DNA of 64,000 nucleotides from Gammaproteobacteria bacterium (lineage in GTDB: Bacteria > Pseudomonadota > Gammaproteobacteria > Pseudomonadales > JAUIET01), in NCBI GenBank assembly GCA_030429735.1, contig JAUIET010000004.1, forward strand, positions 1 through 64,000. The letters run 5' to 3'. Positions 44,690 through 54,074 of this stretch are shown one piece after another. The position numbers and the translations under genes are program-made. A model generated the notes under the pieces. The model did no database searches, was not told the origin of the DNA, and saw only the letters and a program-made list of their open reading frames with translations. Numbering within the stretch: the stretch's first letter is position 1; the number at the start of each line of letters is the position of its first letter.

Positions 44690-46690
44690 ATGCGTATACA
44701 AGAATCCCTTGCCCGGCTGACTTACGCAAGTGTCTGTTTGCTGCTCGCAGGCTGCGGAGATCCGGCGGCACCACTCAGTGATTTCACCGTTTTGGAGCAT
44801 GTGTCAGATACCCAGTCTCCGGTTCGCCCGTGTACCCACTACAGCGCCACCAAGAAAGCGTACTTCGGTGATCTGCATGTCCATACTGCATTATCCAATG
44901 ACGCATATTCGTACGGAAGCCGGGCTACGCCGGACGACGCGTATCGCTATGCCTTCGGGCATGGCGCCATCTCATTGCCTGTTAATCGGGGAGACACAGA
45001 ACTAACTCGATCGGTTAGCATCGATCGCCCGTTGGATTTTATGGCGGTAACGGATCATGCGGAGTTCTTGGGCGAACAGACGCTGTGTCAAAACCCGGAG
45101 CTTGCGAAAACTGCGGAATTTTGTGATGCGTTCGAAGAAGGTGAGGGGCGTAACCCTAAGCTGCTGGCGAAGATATTCAGTCCGTTCCCGGCACGCGATG
45201 ACGAAGTGTGTGGTGAAAACGGTGAGCGCTGCAAAAATGCAGCGATAACACCCTGGAGAGAAGCGATCGCGGCGGCGGAGGCGTGGAACGATGTGAGTGA
45301 CGCTTGCGAGCGTAGCACTTTTGTCGCGTTTGAATACAGTTCGGTTCGGCTGGGCAGTAATCTGCACCGCAATGTGATTTTCCGTAGCACCCGGGTGCCT
45401 CAGCGTCCGATCAGCTATCTCGATGCACCACGGGAATGGCGGCTCTGGGAAATACTTGATAAAAACTGTTTGGGTGACAAAAGTGGCTGTGATGTGCTGG
45501 CCATTCCACATAACTCCAATATCAGTAACGGGCGCATGTTCGCGGTGGATTACGCCGGTGCTCGCAGCAAAGCAGCGCAAGTGGAGCGCGTCGAGCTTCG
45601 CCGACGTATCGAACCGGTTGTTGAAATTATGCAACACAAAGGTGATTCCGAATGCCGAAATGGCATAACCGGCGTGCTTGGCGGAGAAGACGAGCTGTGC
45701 GATTTCGAAAAATTTGAAAACCTTGCATTCAAGGCGGTTGCCGGTACAGAAGATATTGATGATTGCTATACGGGCCCTTTCGCCGACTATGTGCCGCATA
45801 AAGGTCCCAATTGTCTGTCGCGAAACAGCTATGTACGTTATGCGCTTATCGAGGGAATGAAAGAACAAGAGCGTATTGGCGTCAACCCGTTTCAGCTGGG
45901 AATCATGGCGTCAACCGATACTCATAACGCGATGGCTGGAGGGGTACTTGAGCAACGGTTCGCTGGCCACTTGGGCTGGGGCGATGGTACCGCGGAACGG
46001 CGCGTGACGTACAAGACCGAAGTGCCGGGGAATACAAGCAATAATCCCGGCGGGCTGATCGGTGTGTGGTCCGAGCAGAACAGCAGAGAAAGTTTGTTCG
46101 ATAATATTCGCGCAAAAGAAGTGTTTGGCACCAGCGGCCCACGTATTCAGCCTAGGTTTTTTGCGGGTTCTGATTTTTCCTCCAAGCTGTGCAGTGATGC
46201 GTCCATGCTTGACTATGCCTACGCTAACGGTGTGCCGATGGGAGGAGAGTTAGATGCTAGTTCAAGCTCGCCAATGTTCCTGGCCAGTGCACTGGCGGAT
46301 TCGGGCACTACTGCGTACCCTGGCACACCGCTGCAGCGCTTACAGATGATCAAGGGCTGGTACGATGAGGATGGCAACCATCATCAAAAAGTGCATGATA
46401 TCGCTGGTGATCCTGATAATCAGGCAAGGGTAGATCCTGAAACCTGCGAGCCGCAAGGTGCCGGGTTCGATCAACTGTGCGCCGTCTGGCAAGACCCGGA
46501 CTTTAAACCCGGCCAAAGAGCTGTTTACTACTTACGCGCTGTGGAAAATCCAAGTTGCCGCTATAGTGCACGACAATGCTTGACGTTTTCAGCGGATCAG
46601 CGGCCTGCGGATTGTGACAACGACAGCGTTGCAAAAACGATTCAAGAGCGAGCCTGGAGTTCGCCTATCTGGTACAGTCCTGAGACGTGA
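44690..46690 (+). CDS. DUF3604 family lipoprotein
   Basis: This 666-residue protein begins with a lipoprotein signal peptide ending LLLAGC, so it should be anchored to a membrane after lipid modification at Cys. The mature part has a PHP-like metal pattern: FGDLHVHTALSND, TDHAEFLGEQ and a later STDTHN. DUF3604 proteins are common in marine gammaproteobacteria, and their substrates are not known. A phosphoesterase or related hydrolase activity is only suggested by the fold-like motifs. The start is chosen from the lipobox. The end overlaps the convergent MATE gene by 26 bases. Confidence 0.85.
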   Translation: MRIQESLARLTYASVCLLLAGCGDPAAPLSDFTVLEHVSDTQSPVRPCTHYSATKKAYFGDLHVHTALSNDAYSYGSRATPDDAYRYAFGHGAISLPVNRGDTELTRSVSIDRPLDFMAVTDHAEFLGEQTLCQNPELAKTAEFCDAFEEGEGRNPKLLAKIFSPFPARDDEVCGENGERCKNAAITPWREAIAAAEAWNDVSDACERSTFVAFEYSSVRLGSNLHRNVIFRSTRVPQRPISYLDAPREWRLWEILDKNCLGDKSGCDVLAIPHNSNISNGRMFAVDYAGARSKAAQVERVELRRRIEPVVEIMQHKGDSECRNGITGVLGGEDELCDFEKFENLAFKAVAGTEDIDDCYTGPFADYVPHKGPNCLSRNSYVRYALIEGMKEQERIGVNPFQLGIMASTDTHNAMAGGVLEQRFAGHLGWGDGTAERRVTYKTEVPGNTSNNPGGLIGVWSEQNSRESLFDNIRAKEVFGTSGPRIQPRFFAGSDFSSKLCSDASMLDYAYANGVPMGGELDASSSSPMFLASALADSGTTAYPGTPLQRLQMIKGWYDEDGNHHQKVHDIAGDPDNQARVDPETCEPQGAGFDQLCAVWQDPDFKPGQRAVYYLRAVENPSCRYSARQCLTFSADQRPADCDNDSVAKTIQERAWSSPIWYSPET

Positions 46691-48026
46691 TCGTTGCGAA
46701 TTCTCTGTTGACGCGGTTTCTCAGCCAGAGGTGACTGACGAAACCCAGTACCAGGTTGGCCAATGCTGTGGCAACAAACAAGCCATTAATGCCCCAGAAA
46801 TGGCGAGCCAGCAGTGCCATCGGCAAATACAGAACAAGCACTCTACAGCTTGAAATCACCAGAGCAGGGAATGGCATACCAAGCCCATTGAATGCTGCAC
46901 AAACCGACATGACTATGCCATATGCACCGTAACTGAGTGGCACAATGGCGAGGTAGGTTGCGGCAACATGCTGAACCTCAGACGAATCGCTGAACGCACT
47001 GGCGATGAGCCGACCAGCAAAAAATAATATACAAGCGAGAAGCAAGCCCCACGCCAGGCAAAACCGTGTCATAGCGCTCTGCGCGTCGTGCAGCCTCTGT
47101 TCAAGTCGGGCGCCATAGTTTTGACCAAAGAGTGGCCCCATTATGCTGGACAGAGCATAAAAACACACGAGGGCCAATGGTTCGATACGTGCGGCGACAC
47201 CCAGCCCGGCGACCGCTGCATTGCCGTACTGGGAAACCAGCAGCACAACAATACCGCTGGCAACCGGGATGATCATGTTGGTCGCCATCGCCGGAAGACC
47301 CACATGGAGAACAGCGATCCACGAGCGGCGGACCTCGGGCCAGGGTGCAAACAATGGCGCGATCATCTTGTGTCTAACACAAAGGATGTAATACACCAGG
47401 AATAGACCAAACACTCTGACTGCCACCGTCGCCAGCGCGGCGCCTTGTAGTTCCAGGCGCGGAAAGCCCGCGAGCCCGAAGATCAATAGTGGATCAAGAA
47501 CAACGTTGAGCACACACAGGCCAGTCATAATGCCGCCTTGCAGGCGCGCTAGCCCCATTGCTCTCAACGTGGTCATGAACACCTGGGATACAATCAGGGC
47601 TGGTACGCACCAATACCAGGTTTCCATATACTCTCGAATATAGGGCATCAAGTCCTGTTCGGCACCAAGTAAGGCAAACACCGGCGTGATCAGTTGATAA
47701 CCCAGCAGCGCAAACAACAGAGATATAACGCTGATCAGGATCATGGCGTCGGTGAATACCCGTCGCGCCGCTGTTATATCATCCGCACCCAATAACCTGG
47801 CCAACGACGACGATACACCTGCGCCCGCACCAATGGCGACACTGGTGAACAACATTTCGACCGGAAAGGTAAAACTCATGGCGGCGAGCTGCGCATCACC
47901 CAGCTGGGCAACAAAAAAAGTATCCGCAGCGTTGAAAGACATCATGGCCAACAATGCCCAGACCATAGGCATCGCCATGTCGAACATGCGGCGGGAAACC
48001 GGGCCTTCGGTAAGCTTGATGGCCAT
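46665..48026 (-). CDS. MATE family efflux transporter
   Basis: This 453-residue inner-membrane protein has 12 hydrophobic segments in two halves of six, with FNAADTFFVAQLGDAQLAAMSF in the first and GLGVAARIEPLALV plus GQNYGARLEQR in the second. It should export cationic drugs or metabolites in exchange for Na+ or H+. The leftward gene overlaps the DUF3604 stop by 26 bases and stands alone. Confidence 0.92.
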   Translation of the reverse strand: MAIKLTEGPVSRRMFDMAMPMVWALLAMMSFNAADTFFVAQLGDAQLAAMSFTFPVEMLFTSVAIGAGAGVSSSLARLLGADDITAARRVFTDAMILISVISLLFALLGYQLITPVFALLGAEQDLMPYIREYMETWYWCVPALIVSQVFMTTLRAMGLARLQGGIMTGLCVLNVVLDPLLIFGLAGFPRLELQGAALATVAVRVFGLFLVYYILCVRHKMIAPLFAPWPEVRRSWIAVLHVGLPAMATNMIIPVASGIVVLLVSQYGNAAVAGLGVAARIEPLALVCFYALSSIMGPLFGQNYGARLEQRLHDAQSAMTRFCLAWGLLLACILFFAGRLIASAFSDSSEVQHVAATYLAIVPLSYGAYGIVMSVCAAFNGLGMPFPALVISSCRVLVLYLPMALLARHFWGINGLFVATALANLVLGFVSHLWLRNRVNREFATITSQDCTR

Positions 48027-48257
48027 TAACGCGGTGACCAGTGAGAGTATGTGGCTATCAAGATGGAGTGCTTTTGCCTTTTGGCTTTATGGAATTGCAA
48101 CGGGCCGCTACACGATCAATGCATAATAGACTGATAACAGGCTTGACTCTACGTTTGACGTGATGCCGTGCGTAATATCGTCTTTGTAAACCAGGCGGCG
48201 GATAATCGCGGTATCATTGGCAGGCATTGAAACCAACGAGTGACACAGGAGTGATGT

Positions 48258-48593
48258 ATGCAACAGCTAAGCGAGCAGGTGTCTGTTTCCGGGCAACTGG
48301 CGGTTGATGATTTGCCCTTGCTAAAGGAGCAAGGCGTAGAGTTACTGGTGTGCAATCGTCCTGATGGCGAAGCTGCTGATCAAACAGCGTTTGCAGACAT
48401 AGCCGCAGCGGCCCGTGAAATAGGCATGCAGGTAGAAAATATACCGTTTGCCGGTTCAGAGATGACAGAGGCCCATGGGCGCGCATTTGCTGCCTTGCTG
48501 GCACACGGTAAGCGGACTCATGCTTATTGCCGATCGGGCGCGCGATCGGGCAATCTGTTCGCACTCGCTTCGCAATTGATGGCGGAGCAATAG
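48258..48593 (+). CDS. DUF442/TIGR01244 phosphatase-fold sulfur transferase-like protein
   Basis: This 111-residue protein matches the small beta-lactamase-hydrolase-like DUF442 domain of the dual-specificity phosphatase fold. The P-loop reads AYCRSGARSG with Cys as nucleophile. In many bacteria this domain is fused or adjacent to a metallo-beta-lactamase fold persulfide dioxygenase and takes part in sulfide handling. The next gene is a metallo-beta-lactamase fold protein 32 bases away, consistent with that pairing. Confidence 0.82.
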   Translation: MQQLSEQVSVSGQLAVDDLPLLKEQGVELLVCNRPDGEAADQTAFADIAAAAREIGMQVENIPFAGSEMTEAHGRAFAALLAHGKRTHAYCRSGARSGNLFALASQLMAEQ

Positions 48594-48625
48594 TAAGCAC
48601 GCCTGCTTACTGTGGATGGTGCGCC

Positions 48626-49597
48626 GTGCAGGAAAGTGTAACAGGCAGCGAAATATACACGGTTGACGCGGCTTATCAGCGTGACAATGCAGCGGCAATA
48701 CATGTGATCCGTTCTGGCGATCAGCTGGCGATCGTTGATACCGGTACTAACCACTCCATTGCCAACTGCACTGCAGCTATTGAGACATTGGGATTGGGCT
48801 GGCGCAATGTGCGTTACATCATCTTGACTCATGTGCACCTTGATCATGCCGGCGGGGCTGGCGAAATGATGAAGTTGGCCGCCGCGGCCGAATGTGTTGT
48901 TCACCCACGGGGTGCCAGGCATATGGTTGATCCTGAAAAGCTCATTGCCGGCTCAAATGCTGTTTACGGAGAAGAGCTCGTACAACAGTTGTACGGAGAA
49001 GTGGCGCCTATCGATGAATCTCGAATCGTCATTCCGGCCGATGGCGAGGTCATCAGTCTGAATGCACGCCCGCTGCTGTTTATTGATACGCCAGGTCATG
49101 CCTATCATCACCAGTGCATTTGGGATGCACAGAGCAAGAGTATGTTTACCGGCGATACTTTAGGTGTGTGCTATACCGCGCTGCGCGATACCTCGGCGGC
49201 GTTTTTACTGCCTACTACATCACCGGTACAGTTTGACCCCGTCGCATTACACGCGTCAATTGAACGGGTAATGGCGTTTAATCCAGAAAATCTCTACTTA
49301 ACGCATTACGGTGCTGTACAACCCAACCGCGAAATGATTTTGAGTTTGCATGCCCAAATTGACGCAATGATTGAAATGACGCAAGTGGCAGCCGAGCAAA
49401 GTGGGCTTGGTGCTGATTTCGAGTCGCAGCTCAGTGCGAAAATACTTGAATACCTGCTGGAGCGCTGTCGGGCCGCGGTGCCAACAGTCAGTGACGACGA
49501 TATGCAGAAGTGGTTGCCGTTTGACGCCGAACTGAATGCCCAAGGACTTGCATTCTGGTGGCGTTACCGCCGGAACGCGCCCAATGCCGGCGTGTGA
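48626..49597 (+). CDS. Metallo-beta-lactamase fold hydrolase
   Basis: This protein of about 323 residues has the zinc motif THVHLDHAGG and downstream ligands such as FIDTPGHAYHH and FTGDTLGVCY. It probably hydrolyses a thioester, lactone or similar bond. The reading frame is open from 48527, but the first 33 codons overlap the DUF442 gene, so I prefer the GTG at 48626. It is likely co-transcribed with the DUF442 gene. It is not a close match to ETHE1 persulfide dioxygenase, so a sulfide role is uncertain. Confidence 0.85.
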   Translation: MQESVTGSEIYTVDAAYQRDNAAAIHVIRSGDQLAIVDTGTNHSIANCTAAIETLGLGWRNVRYIILTHVHLDHAGGAGEMMKLAAAAECVVHPRGARHMVDPEKLIAGSNAVYGEELVQQLYGEVAPIDESRIVIPADGEVISLNARPLLFIDTPGHAYHHQCIWDAQSKSMFTGDTLGVCYTALRDTSAAFLLPTTSPVQFDPVALHASIERVMAFNPENLYLTHYGAVQPNREMILSLHAQIDAMIEMTQVAAEQSGLGADFESQLSAKILEYLLERCRAAVPTVSDDDMQKWLPFDAELNAQGLAFWWRYRRNAPNAGV

Positions 49598-50047
49598 CTA
49601 TGCGCGCTCCGCTTGACTCACAGCGGCTTGCGCAACCAGCTGGTAGTACACAAAACCACCTGCTGCGCCTGCCAGGCCTTGCAACAGCAGGCCAACCAGT
49701 GAGCGGGTTGGCGCAATAGGCGTTAGGCCGAACACTGTATTGAGTGAAAAGATCAAAGTCAGCAGGGCGCAAAAGCCGGCCAATGGGTAGAGTATGGCTG
49801 TGGCGACTGGGAAACGTTTCGTCAGCCAGGCGCACACCAGAAAGGCAATTAACAGAGCAATCAGTGACAAGGGCAGGAACAACGTCACCATATGGGTCAT
49901 GTCGTGCCAGGCGGCTTGCAGCCGAACAGTGAAATCAACAGGCAGACCGAATGCAGCCACTGCCGCAAGATTACCCTGGCTGACAAAAATAGTAGCGAGC
50001 AGGTAGGTGGTTAATACGGCGGCTAAAAAGCCTTTGATTTTTTTCAC
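49598..50047 (-). CDS. Small four-helix membrane protein of unknown function
   Basis: This 149-residue protein has about four hydrophobic helices: FLAAVLTTYLLATIFVS, MVTLFLPLSLIALLIAFLVCAW (shortened), ILYPLAGFCALLTLIFSL and a glycine-rich last helix, GLLLQGLAGAAGGFVYYQL. No family was recognised. A GTG at 50047 with GGAAG five bases before it is the likely start; the upstream extension is not hydrophobic. It is divergent from the sugar dehydrogenase gene and convergent with the metallo-hydrolase gene, with a 0-base gap. Confidence 0.7.
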   Translation of the reverse strand: MKKIKGFLAAVLTTYLLATIFVSQGNLAAVAAFGLPVDFTVRLQAAWHDMTHMVTLFLPLSLIALLIAFLVCAWLTKRFPVATAILYPLAGFCALLTLIFSLNTVFGLTPIAPTRSLVGLLLQGLAGAAGGFVYYQLVAQAAVSQAERA

Positions 50048-50109
50048 GTGTCTTCCGTCCGCGCAGTGAGACCGTATAATGGTCAAAATCACTTTCAAGT
50101 ACAAGCCGA

Positions 50110-51207
50110 ATGAAACACTGCCTGCGCACTCTGCTCTTTTGTCTGTCTTTGGTAAGTGCTCACGCCGCACTCGCAACGCAGTACACACTTGAAACCGTAG
50201 CGGAGGGGTTCGCGTATCCATGGTGCGTTGAATTTATGCCTGACGGTCGCTACCTGTTGTCCATGCGAGACGGTGAGCTGCGCATAGTCAATGAAAATGG
50301 TTCAGTCGGTGAACCGATAACCAATGTGCCAGACACCTACGTGGCCGGCCAGGGGGGCTTTTTCGATGTGGTTCTGGACCCAGGCTATGAGCAAAACGAC
50401 ACCCTGTATCTGGCATTCGCTTACGGTGATGTCAAACGCAACGCGACGCGAGTGGTAAAAGCGCAGCTTAAGGACAATGCCCTGGAAAACGTGGAAACCC
50501 TGTTCACTGTATCGCCGATGAAGCGTGGGCCAGTGCATTATGGCGGCAAGCTATTGTTTCTTGCCGATGGCAGCCTGCTGCTGACAAGCGGCGACGGGTT
50601 TGATTTTCGCGAGGCTGCACAGGACACATTTAGCCAGCTGGGCAAGATTCTGCGTATGAATACCGATGGCTCTGCACCAGCCGATAACCCGTTTGCCAAT
50701 GGCGAGCAGGGCGACCCTTTTGTGTGGAGCTACGGTCATCGAAGTCCGCAAGGCCTGACGTGGAATCCGGATACCGACAACGTCTACATGCATGAACATG
50801 GTCCGATGGGTGGTGATGAGGTGAATATTGTTAAGCCAGGCGCTAACTACGGCTGGCCCGCGATTACCTACGGGCTCAATTATTCAGGTGCTTACGTATC
50901 ACCGTTTACCGAGGCACCCGGAATGCAACAGCCGATCAAGCAGTGGACGCCAAGCATTGCACCCTCCGGCATGGTCTATTATCGCGGCGATAAATTCCCG
51001 GCATGGAAAGGCAGTTTGTTTGTCGGCGCACTGGTTGATCAGGAAGTTCGGCGCTTGACCTTGAGTGGCGACACAGTTACCTCAGAAGAAGCCTTGTTCG
51101 GCGAACTGGGTGCAAGAATACGCGATGTCAGAGAGTCCCCCAACGGTTACCTGTATTTACTGACCGATAGCGATGAGGGCAAGTTGGTGAGGGTGCTACC
51201 TAAGTAA
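50110..51207 (+). CDS. PQQ-dependent aldose sugar dehydrogenase-like protein
   Basis: This 365-residue exported protein has a signal peptide (about 1-22, ending AALA) and a six-bladed propeller of the soluble sugar dehydrogenase/YliI family. The signature HEHGPMGGDEVNIVKPGANYGWP lies in pieces at about residues 228-250. Homologues oxidise aldose sugars at C1 using PQQ. A sugar or alcohol substrate and the electron acceptor are unknown. A 10-bp hairpin overlaps the stop codon. Confidence 0.88.
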   Translation: MKHCLRTLLFCLSLVSAHAALATQYTLETVAEGFAYPWCVEFMPDGRYLLSMRDGELRIVNENGSVGEPITNVPDTYVAGQGGFFDVVLDPGYEQNDTLYLAFAYGDVKRNATRVVKAQLKDNALENVETLFTVSPMKRGPVHYGGKLLFLADGSLLLTSGDGFDFREAAQDTFSQLGKILRMNTDGSAPADNPFANGEQGDPFVWSYGHRSPQGLTWNPDTDNVYMHEHGPMGGDEVNIVKPGANYGWPAITYGLNYSGAYVSPFTEAPGMQQPIKQWTPSIAPSGMVYYRGDKFPAWKGSLFVGALVDQEVRRLTLSGDTVTSEEALFGELGARIRDVRESPNGYLYLLTDSDEGKLVRVLPK

Positions 51208-51216
51208 GCACCCTCA
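51188..51216. terminator. Perfect 10-bp hairpin at the convergent gene ends
   Basis: TGAGGGTGCT (51188-51197) and AGCACCCTCA (51207-51216) form a perfect 10-bp stem with a 9-base loop. It straddles the sugar dehydrogenase stop codon and the gap before the sat stop codon. There is no T-tract on either strand, so it may block RNA exonucleases or assist bidirectional termination. Confidence 0.5.
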
Positions 51217-51225
51217 GCCGCGACA

Positions 51226-52413
51226 TTAGGCGTCCAGACTTTGATAATAATCTGACAATATCTTGGCAACTTCCGGGCGTGAAAATTCGGGTGGCGGTGC
51301 AATGCCCTTGCCCAGCATTTCCCGGACTGCAGTACCCGACAACAGCACAAAGTCGTCCTTGTTATGGTCGGGTACGTCTCGCATCATCACAACCTTACCC
51401 AGTTTCTTGCTGTAGGCAGTGTGGTCGGCGCTGAAGATTTCCAGTTCCAAAGCGTCATCGGGCACCTCTTCCTCAAAAATGGTCTGCGCATCAAACCCGC
51501 CATAGTAATCGCCAACACCGGCATGATCGCGACCGACAATCAGGTGGGTACAACCACAGTTCTGTCGGAATACGGCGTGTAACACTGCTTCGCGCGGGCC
51601 GGCATACAACATGTCAAAGCCATAGCCAGTGACCATCACCGTGTTGGGTGGGAAATACACATCAACCATCTTTCTAATAGAAGCGTCGCGCACATCAGCC
51701 GGAATGTCGCCCGGTTTCAGTTTGCCCAACAACATGTGGATTAAAATACCGTCCGCATCCAGTTGCTCCATGGCCATGCGACACAATTCTTCGTGTGCGC
51801 GGTGCATGGGGTTACGAGTCTGAAAAGCAACCACCTTGTTCCAGCCATTGGCTTCAATTTCCGCGCGAATTTCAACTGCGGTGCGAAAGGTGTCCGGAAA
51901 ATCAGATCTAAAATAAGAGAAATTGAGCACCTGAATGTCGCCGGCAATCATTGTGTTGCCAAGGTCATTGAAGGTCGCCACGCCTGGGTGGTTTGTGTCC
52001 AGTGTGCGGAAGATTTTTTCCGCCATAAAATCGATTTGCTCCTTGCTGACGTTTTCCACACTGCTGACGTCCATCACCGCCAGTACGGGGTTTCCATCAA
52101 CATTGGGGTCACGCAGTGCAATGCGTGACCCAGCTTCAACCCAGTCTTCGTTGGTGAGATTGACAATAGGTACAGGAAAGAACAAACCGTTTTCGGTGCG
52201 CATATGTTCTGCAACGCTTAGCGCGTCTGCCAGATTCATGAAACCCGTCAACGGGTTAAAATAACCACCCGCTAACATGACCGCATTTGCTGCCGCTGCG
52301 GAGTTCAACAACAGTGATGGCAGTTCTTCCGCTTCCGCCGCGAGTGCAGCACGAGCGGTATCGTCTTCAATGTACAACGCATTCAGCGTGTCAGAGCCGT
52401 GTGGTTTGATCAT
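51226..52413 (-). CDS. sat: Sulfate adenylyltransferase (ATP sulfurylase)
   Basis: This 395-residue enzyme of the single-chain Sat type makes adenylyl sulfate from ATP and sulfate. It has the PUA-like N-terminal part, the QTRNPMHRAHE active-site segment and IVGRDHAGVGDYYGG. It differs from the CysD/CysN type of E. coli. The start overlaps the cysC stop by 4 bases, and a run of nine A residues immediately precedes the junction on the coding strand. It works with CysC to make PAPS for sulfation or sulfate assimilation. Confidence 0.93.
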   Translation of the reverse strand: MIKPHGSDTLNALYIEDDTARAALAAEAEELPSLLLNSAAAANAVMLAGGYFNPLTGFMNLADALSVAEHMRTENGLFFPVPIVNLTNEDWVEAGSRIALRDPNVDGNPVLAVMDVSSVENVSKEQIDFMAEKIFRTLDTNHPGVATFNDLGNTMIAGDIQVLNFSYFRSDFPDTFRTAVEIRAEIEANGWNKVVAFQTRNPMHRAHEELCRMAMEQLDADGILIHMLLGKLKPGDIPADVRDASIRKMVDVYFPPNTVMVTGYGFDMLYAGPREAVLHAVFRQNCGCTHLIVGRDHAGVGDYYGGFDAQTIFEEEVPDDALELEIFSADHTAYSKKLGKVVMMRDVPDHNKDDFVLLSGTAVREMLGKGIAPPPEFSRPEVAKILSDYYQSLDA

Positions 52414-53045
52414 TTTTTTTTAGTTGCCTCTTTGTTAATGATGCCGCGTTCACGCAAAACAGCCATTACCAGGTCCACTTCTTCGGCCAGGCTCTGCTGG
52501 TCAGAATGCAAATGAACTTCAGGTTTGGTTGGAATCTCGTAAGGATCATCTATGCCAGTAAAGTTCTTAATCTCGCCGTTTCTTGCTTTCTTGTATAAGC
52601 CTTTGGGGTCGCGCGCTTCGGCCGCTTCCAGTGAACAATCAACGAATATTTCAATGAATTCCATGCCAGCTGCTTCATGCAATGCACGCACCTGCTCACG
52701 ATCGGCAAGGTAAGGGCTTATAAAGCTGGAAAGAACAACCACGCCGCTGTCGACAAACAGTTTTGCAACCTCGCCGATACGGCGGATGTTCTCGGTACGA
52801 TCTTCTGCGCTAAAACCCAGATTACGGTTGATTCCTAGTCGAACGTTGTCGCCGTCTAAACGGTAGGCGAGAATTCCGGCTTCGTTCAGCCGACCTTCAA
52901 GCTCCACGGCAACCGTACTTTTGCCGCTACCGGACAAGCCGGTAAACCAGAGCGTTGCACCTTTGTGACCTAGCAGCGTTTCGCGATGCTTGCGGGTAAT
53001 GTCGCCTTCGTGCCAGTGTACGTTTGTCGCCTTTTGCTCGGCCAT
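52410..53045 (-). CDS. cysC: Adenylylsulfate kinase
   Basis: This 211-residue P-loop kinase phosphorylates APS to PAPS. It has Walker A GLSGSGKST, the RLDGDNVRLGINRNLGFS segment and FVDCSLEAAEARDPKGLYKKA. It ends in ATKKK encoded by an A-rich run that overlaps the sat start by 4 bases, so the two are translationally coupled. The presence of both sat and cysC as a two-gene set fits sulfate assimilation or PAPS supply to sulfotransferases. A LysR regulator is divergent. Confidence 0.93.
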   Translation of the reverse strand: MAEQKATNVHWHEGDITRKHRETLLGHKGATLWFTGLSGSGKSTVAVELEGRLNEAGILAYRLDGDNVRLGINRNLGFSAEDRTENIRRIGEVAKLFVDSGVVVLSSFISPYLADREQVRALHEAAGMEFIEIFVDCSLEAAEARDPKGLYKKARNGEIKNFTGIDDPYEIPTKPEVHLHSDQQSLAEEVDLVMAVLRERGIINKEATKKK

Positions 53046-53123
53046 GCTTTGCTCCTCTGATTTTAGGTGCGCGAATTCTAGGGTAAAAACTACTATATGG
53101 CAATCCGGATATATTGGTTGTAG

Positions 53124-53142
53124 CTATCGGATAAGCCGGTAG
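53124..53142. promoter_or_regulatory. Candidate LysR-type operator between cysC and the LysR gene
   Basis: CTATCGG-ATAAG-CCGGTAG is an imperfect palindrome (one mismatch) in the 134-bp gap. The repeated GTAGCTAT at 53120-53127 and 53139-53146 overlaps it. LysR proteins often bind such sites in the gap with a divergent target; the target here would be the cysC-sat operon. Confidence 0.4.
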
Positions 53143-53179
53143 CTATACTTCATGTTCTTATACAAGTAGCGGAGTGGCA

Positions 53180-54055
53180 ATGCGCTATACGCTTCGTCAG
53201 CTGGCAATCTTTATTGCGGTTGCAAGACATCAAAATATTTCCAGAGCCGCGCTTGAGCTGCACATGTCCCAGTCTGCGGCCAGCGAGGCAATGCTCAAAC
53301 TGGAAAATACCTATCAGCTGGAGTTATTCGAGCGCAGCAAGAATCGCTTACTACTTACTTCGGTGGGCGAGTCACTGCGGAAAGAGGCAGAAAGTGTGCT
53401 GGCAAGCTGCCAGACATTGGAGCAAAGCTTGCGCGGCCATAAAAGTATTGGCCATCTCACGGTCGCTGCCAGCTACACCATAGGTAATCATCTGGTGACA
53501 CGGTATCTGGCAGGGTATCTGCGGGATTTTCCAAACGCTGATGTTCAGCTTGAGGTCGCCAATACGCCGGAGGTGGCGGCTAAAGTACTGAATTATGAAG
53601 TTGACATTGGCATGATCGAAGGCGAGGTGCAGCATCGTGATCTGGAGTTGATTCCGTGGATCAAGGATGAGCTTGTCGTTTTTTGTGCGGCGGATCACCC
53701 TTTGGCACGACAGGGAAAACTGACCGCGCAGGACGTACGTACGGTCAACTGGATCTTGCGTGAACCTGAGTCAGGCGCCAGGCACACACTGGATCGGGCG
53801 CTGGAAGAATTGCTGCCAACTATGAATATTTATCTTGAGTTAAAGCACAATGAGGCGATCAAGAATGCGGTAGAGACGGGCTTAGGCATTGGTTGTCTTT
53901 CCAGAATTGTGCTGCAAAAGAATTTTGATAGCGGCGATCTTGTACCGCTGGCACTGCCAAGGCGAGATATGAGCCGCACTCTGTATTTTGCCCTGCCAAA
54001 ACAAAGAGCGCAGTCTGATGCGGTGCAGCACTGGATGGATATATGTAATCGCTGA
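53180..54055 (+). CDS. LysR-family transcriptional regulator
   Basis: This 291-residue protein has an N-terminal winged HTH (about 1-65, LRQLAIFIAVARHQNISRAALELHMSQSAASEAM in pieces) and a C-terminal periplasmic-binding-like effector domain. GGAG five bases before ATG 53180 favours it over the in-frame GTG at 53174. Being divergent from cysC-sat, it may regulate sulfate activation, though the sequence style is closer to CbbR/YeiE-like than to CysB by inspection. Confidence 0.9.
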   Translation: MRYTLRQLAIFIAVARHQNISRAALELHMSQSAASEAMLKLENTYQLELFERSKNRLLLTSVGESLRKEAESVLASCQTLEQSLRGHKSIGHLTVAASYTIGNHLVTRYLAGYLRDFPNADVQLEVANTPEVAAKVLNYEVDIGMIEGEVQHRDLELIPWIKDELVVFCAADHPLARQGKLTAQDVRTVNWILREPESGARHTLDRALEELLPTMNIYLELKHNEAIKNAVETGLGIGCLSRIVLQKNFDSGDLVPLALPRRDMSRTLYFALPKQRAQSDAVQHWMDICNR

Positions 54056-54074
54056 ACGCGGGCGGCTGTTGTCC

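Noticed and set aside
45002-45868. 288-codon leftward open frame
   Set aside because: It lies wholly inside the DUF3604 gene on the opposite strand, and its product has no family-like features.
48121-48180. TTGACT/TTGACG promoter with TAATAT upstream of the DUF442 gene
   Set aside because: The spacing between the -35-like and -10-like boxes is wrong (12 or about 24 bases).
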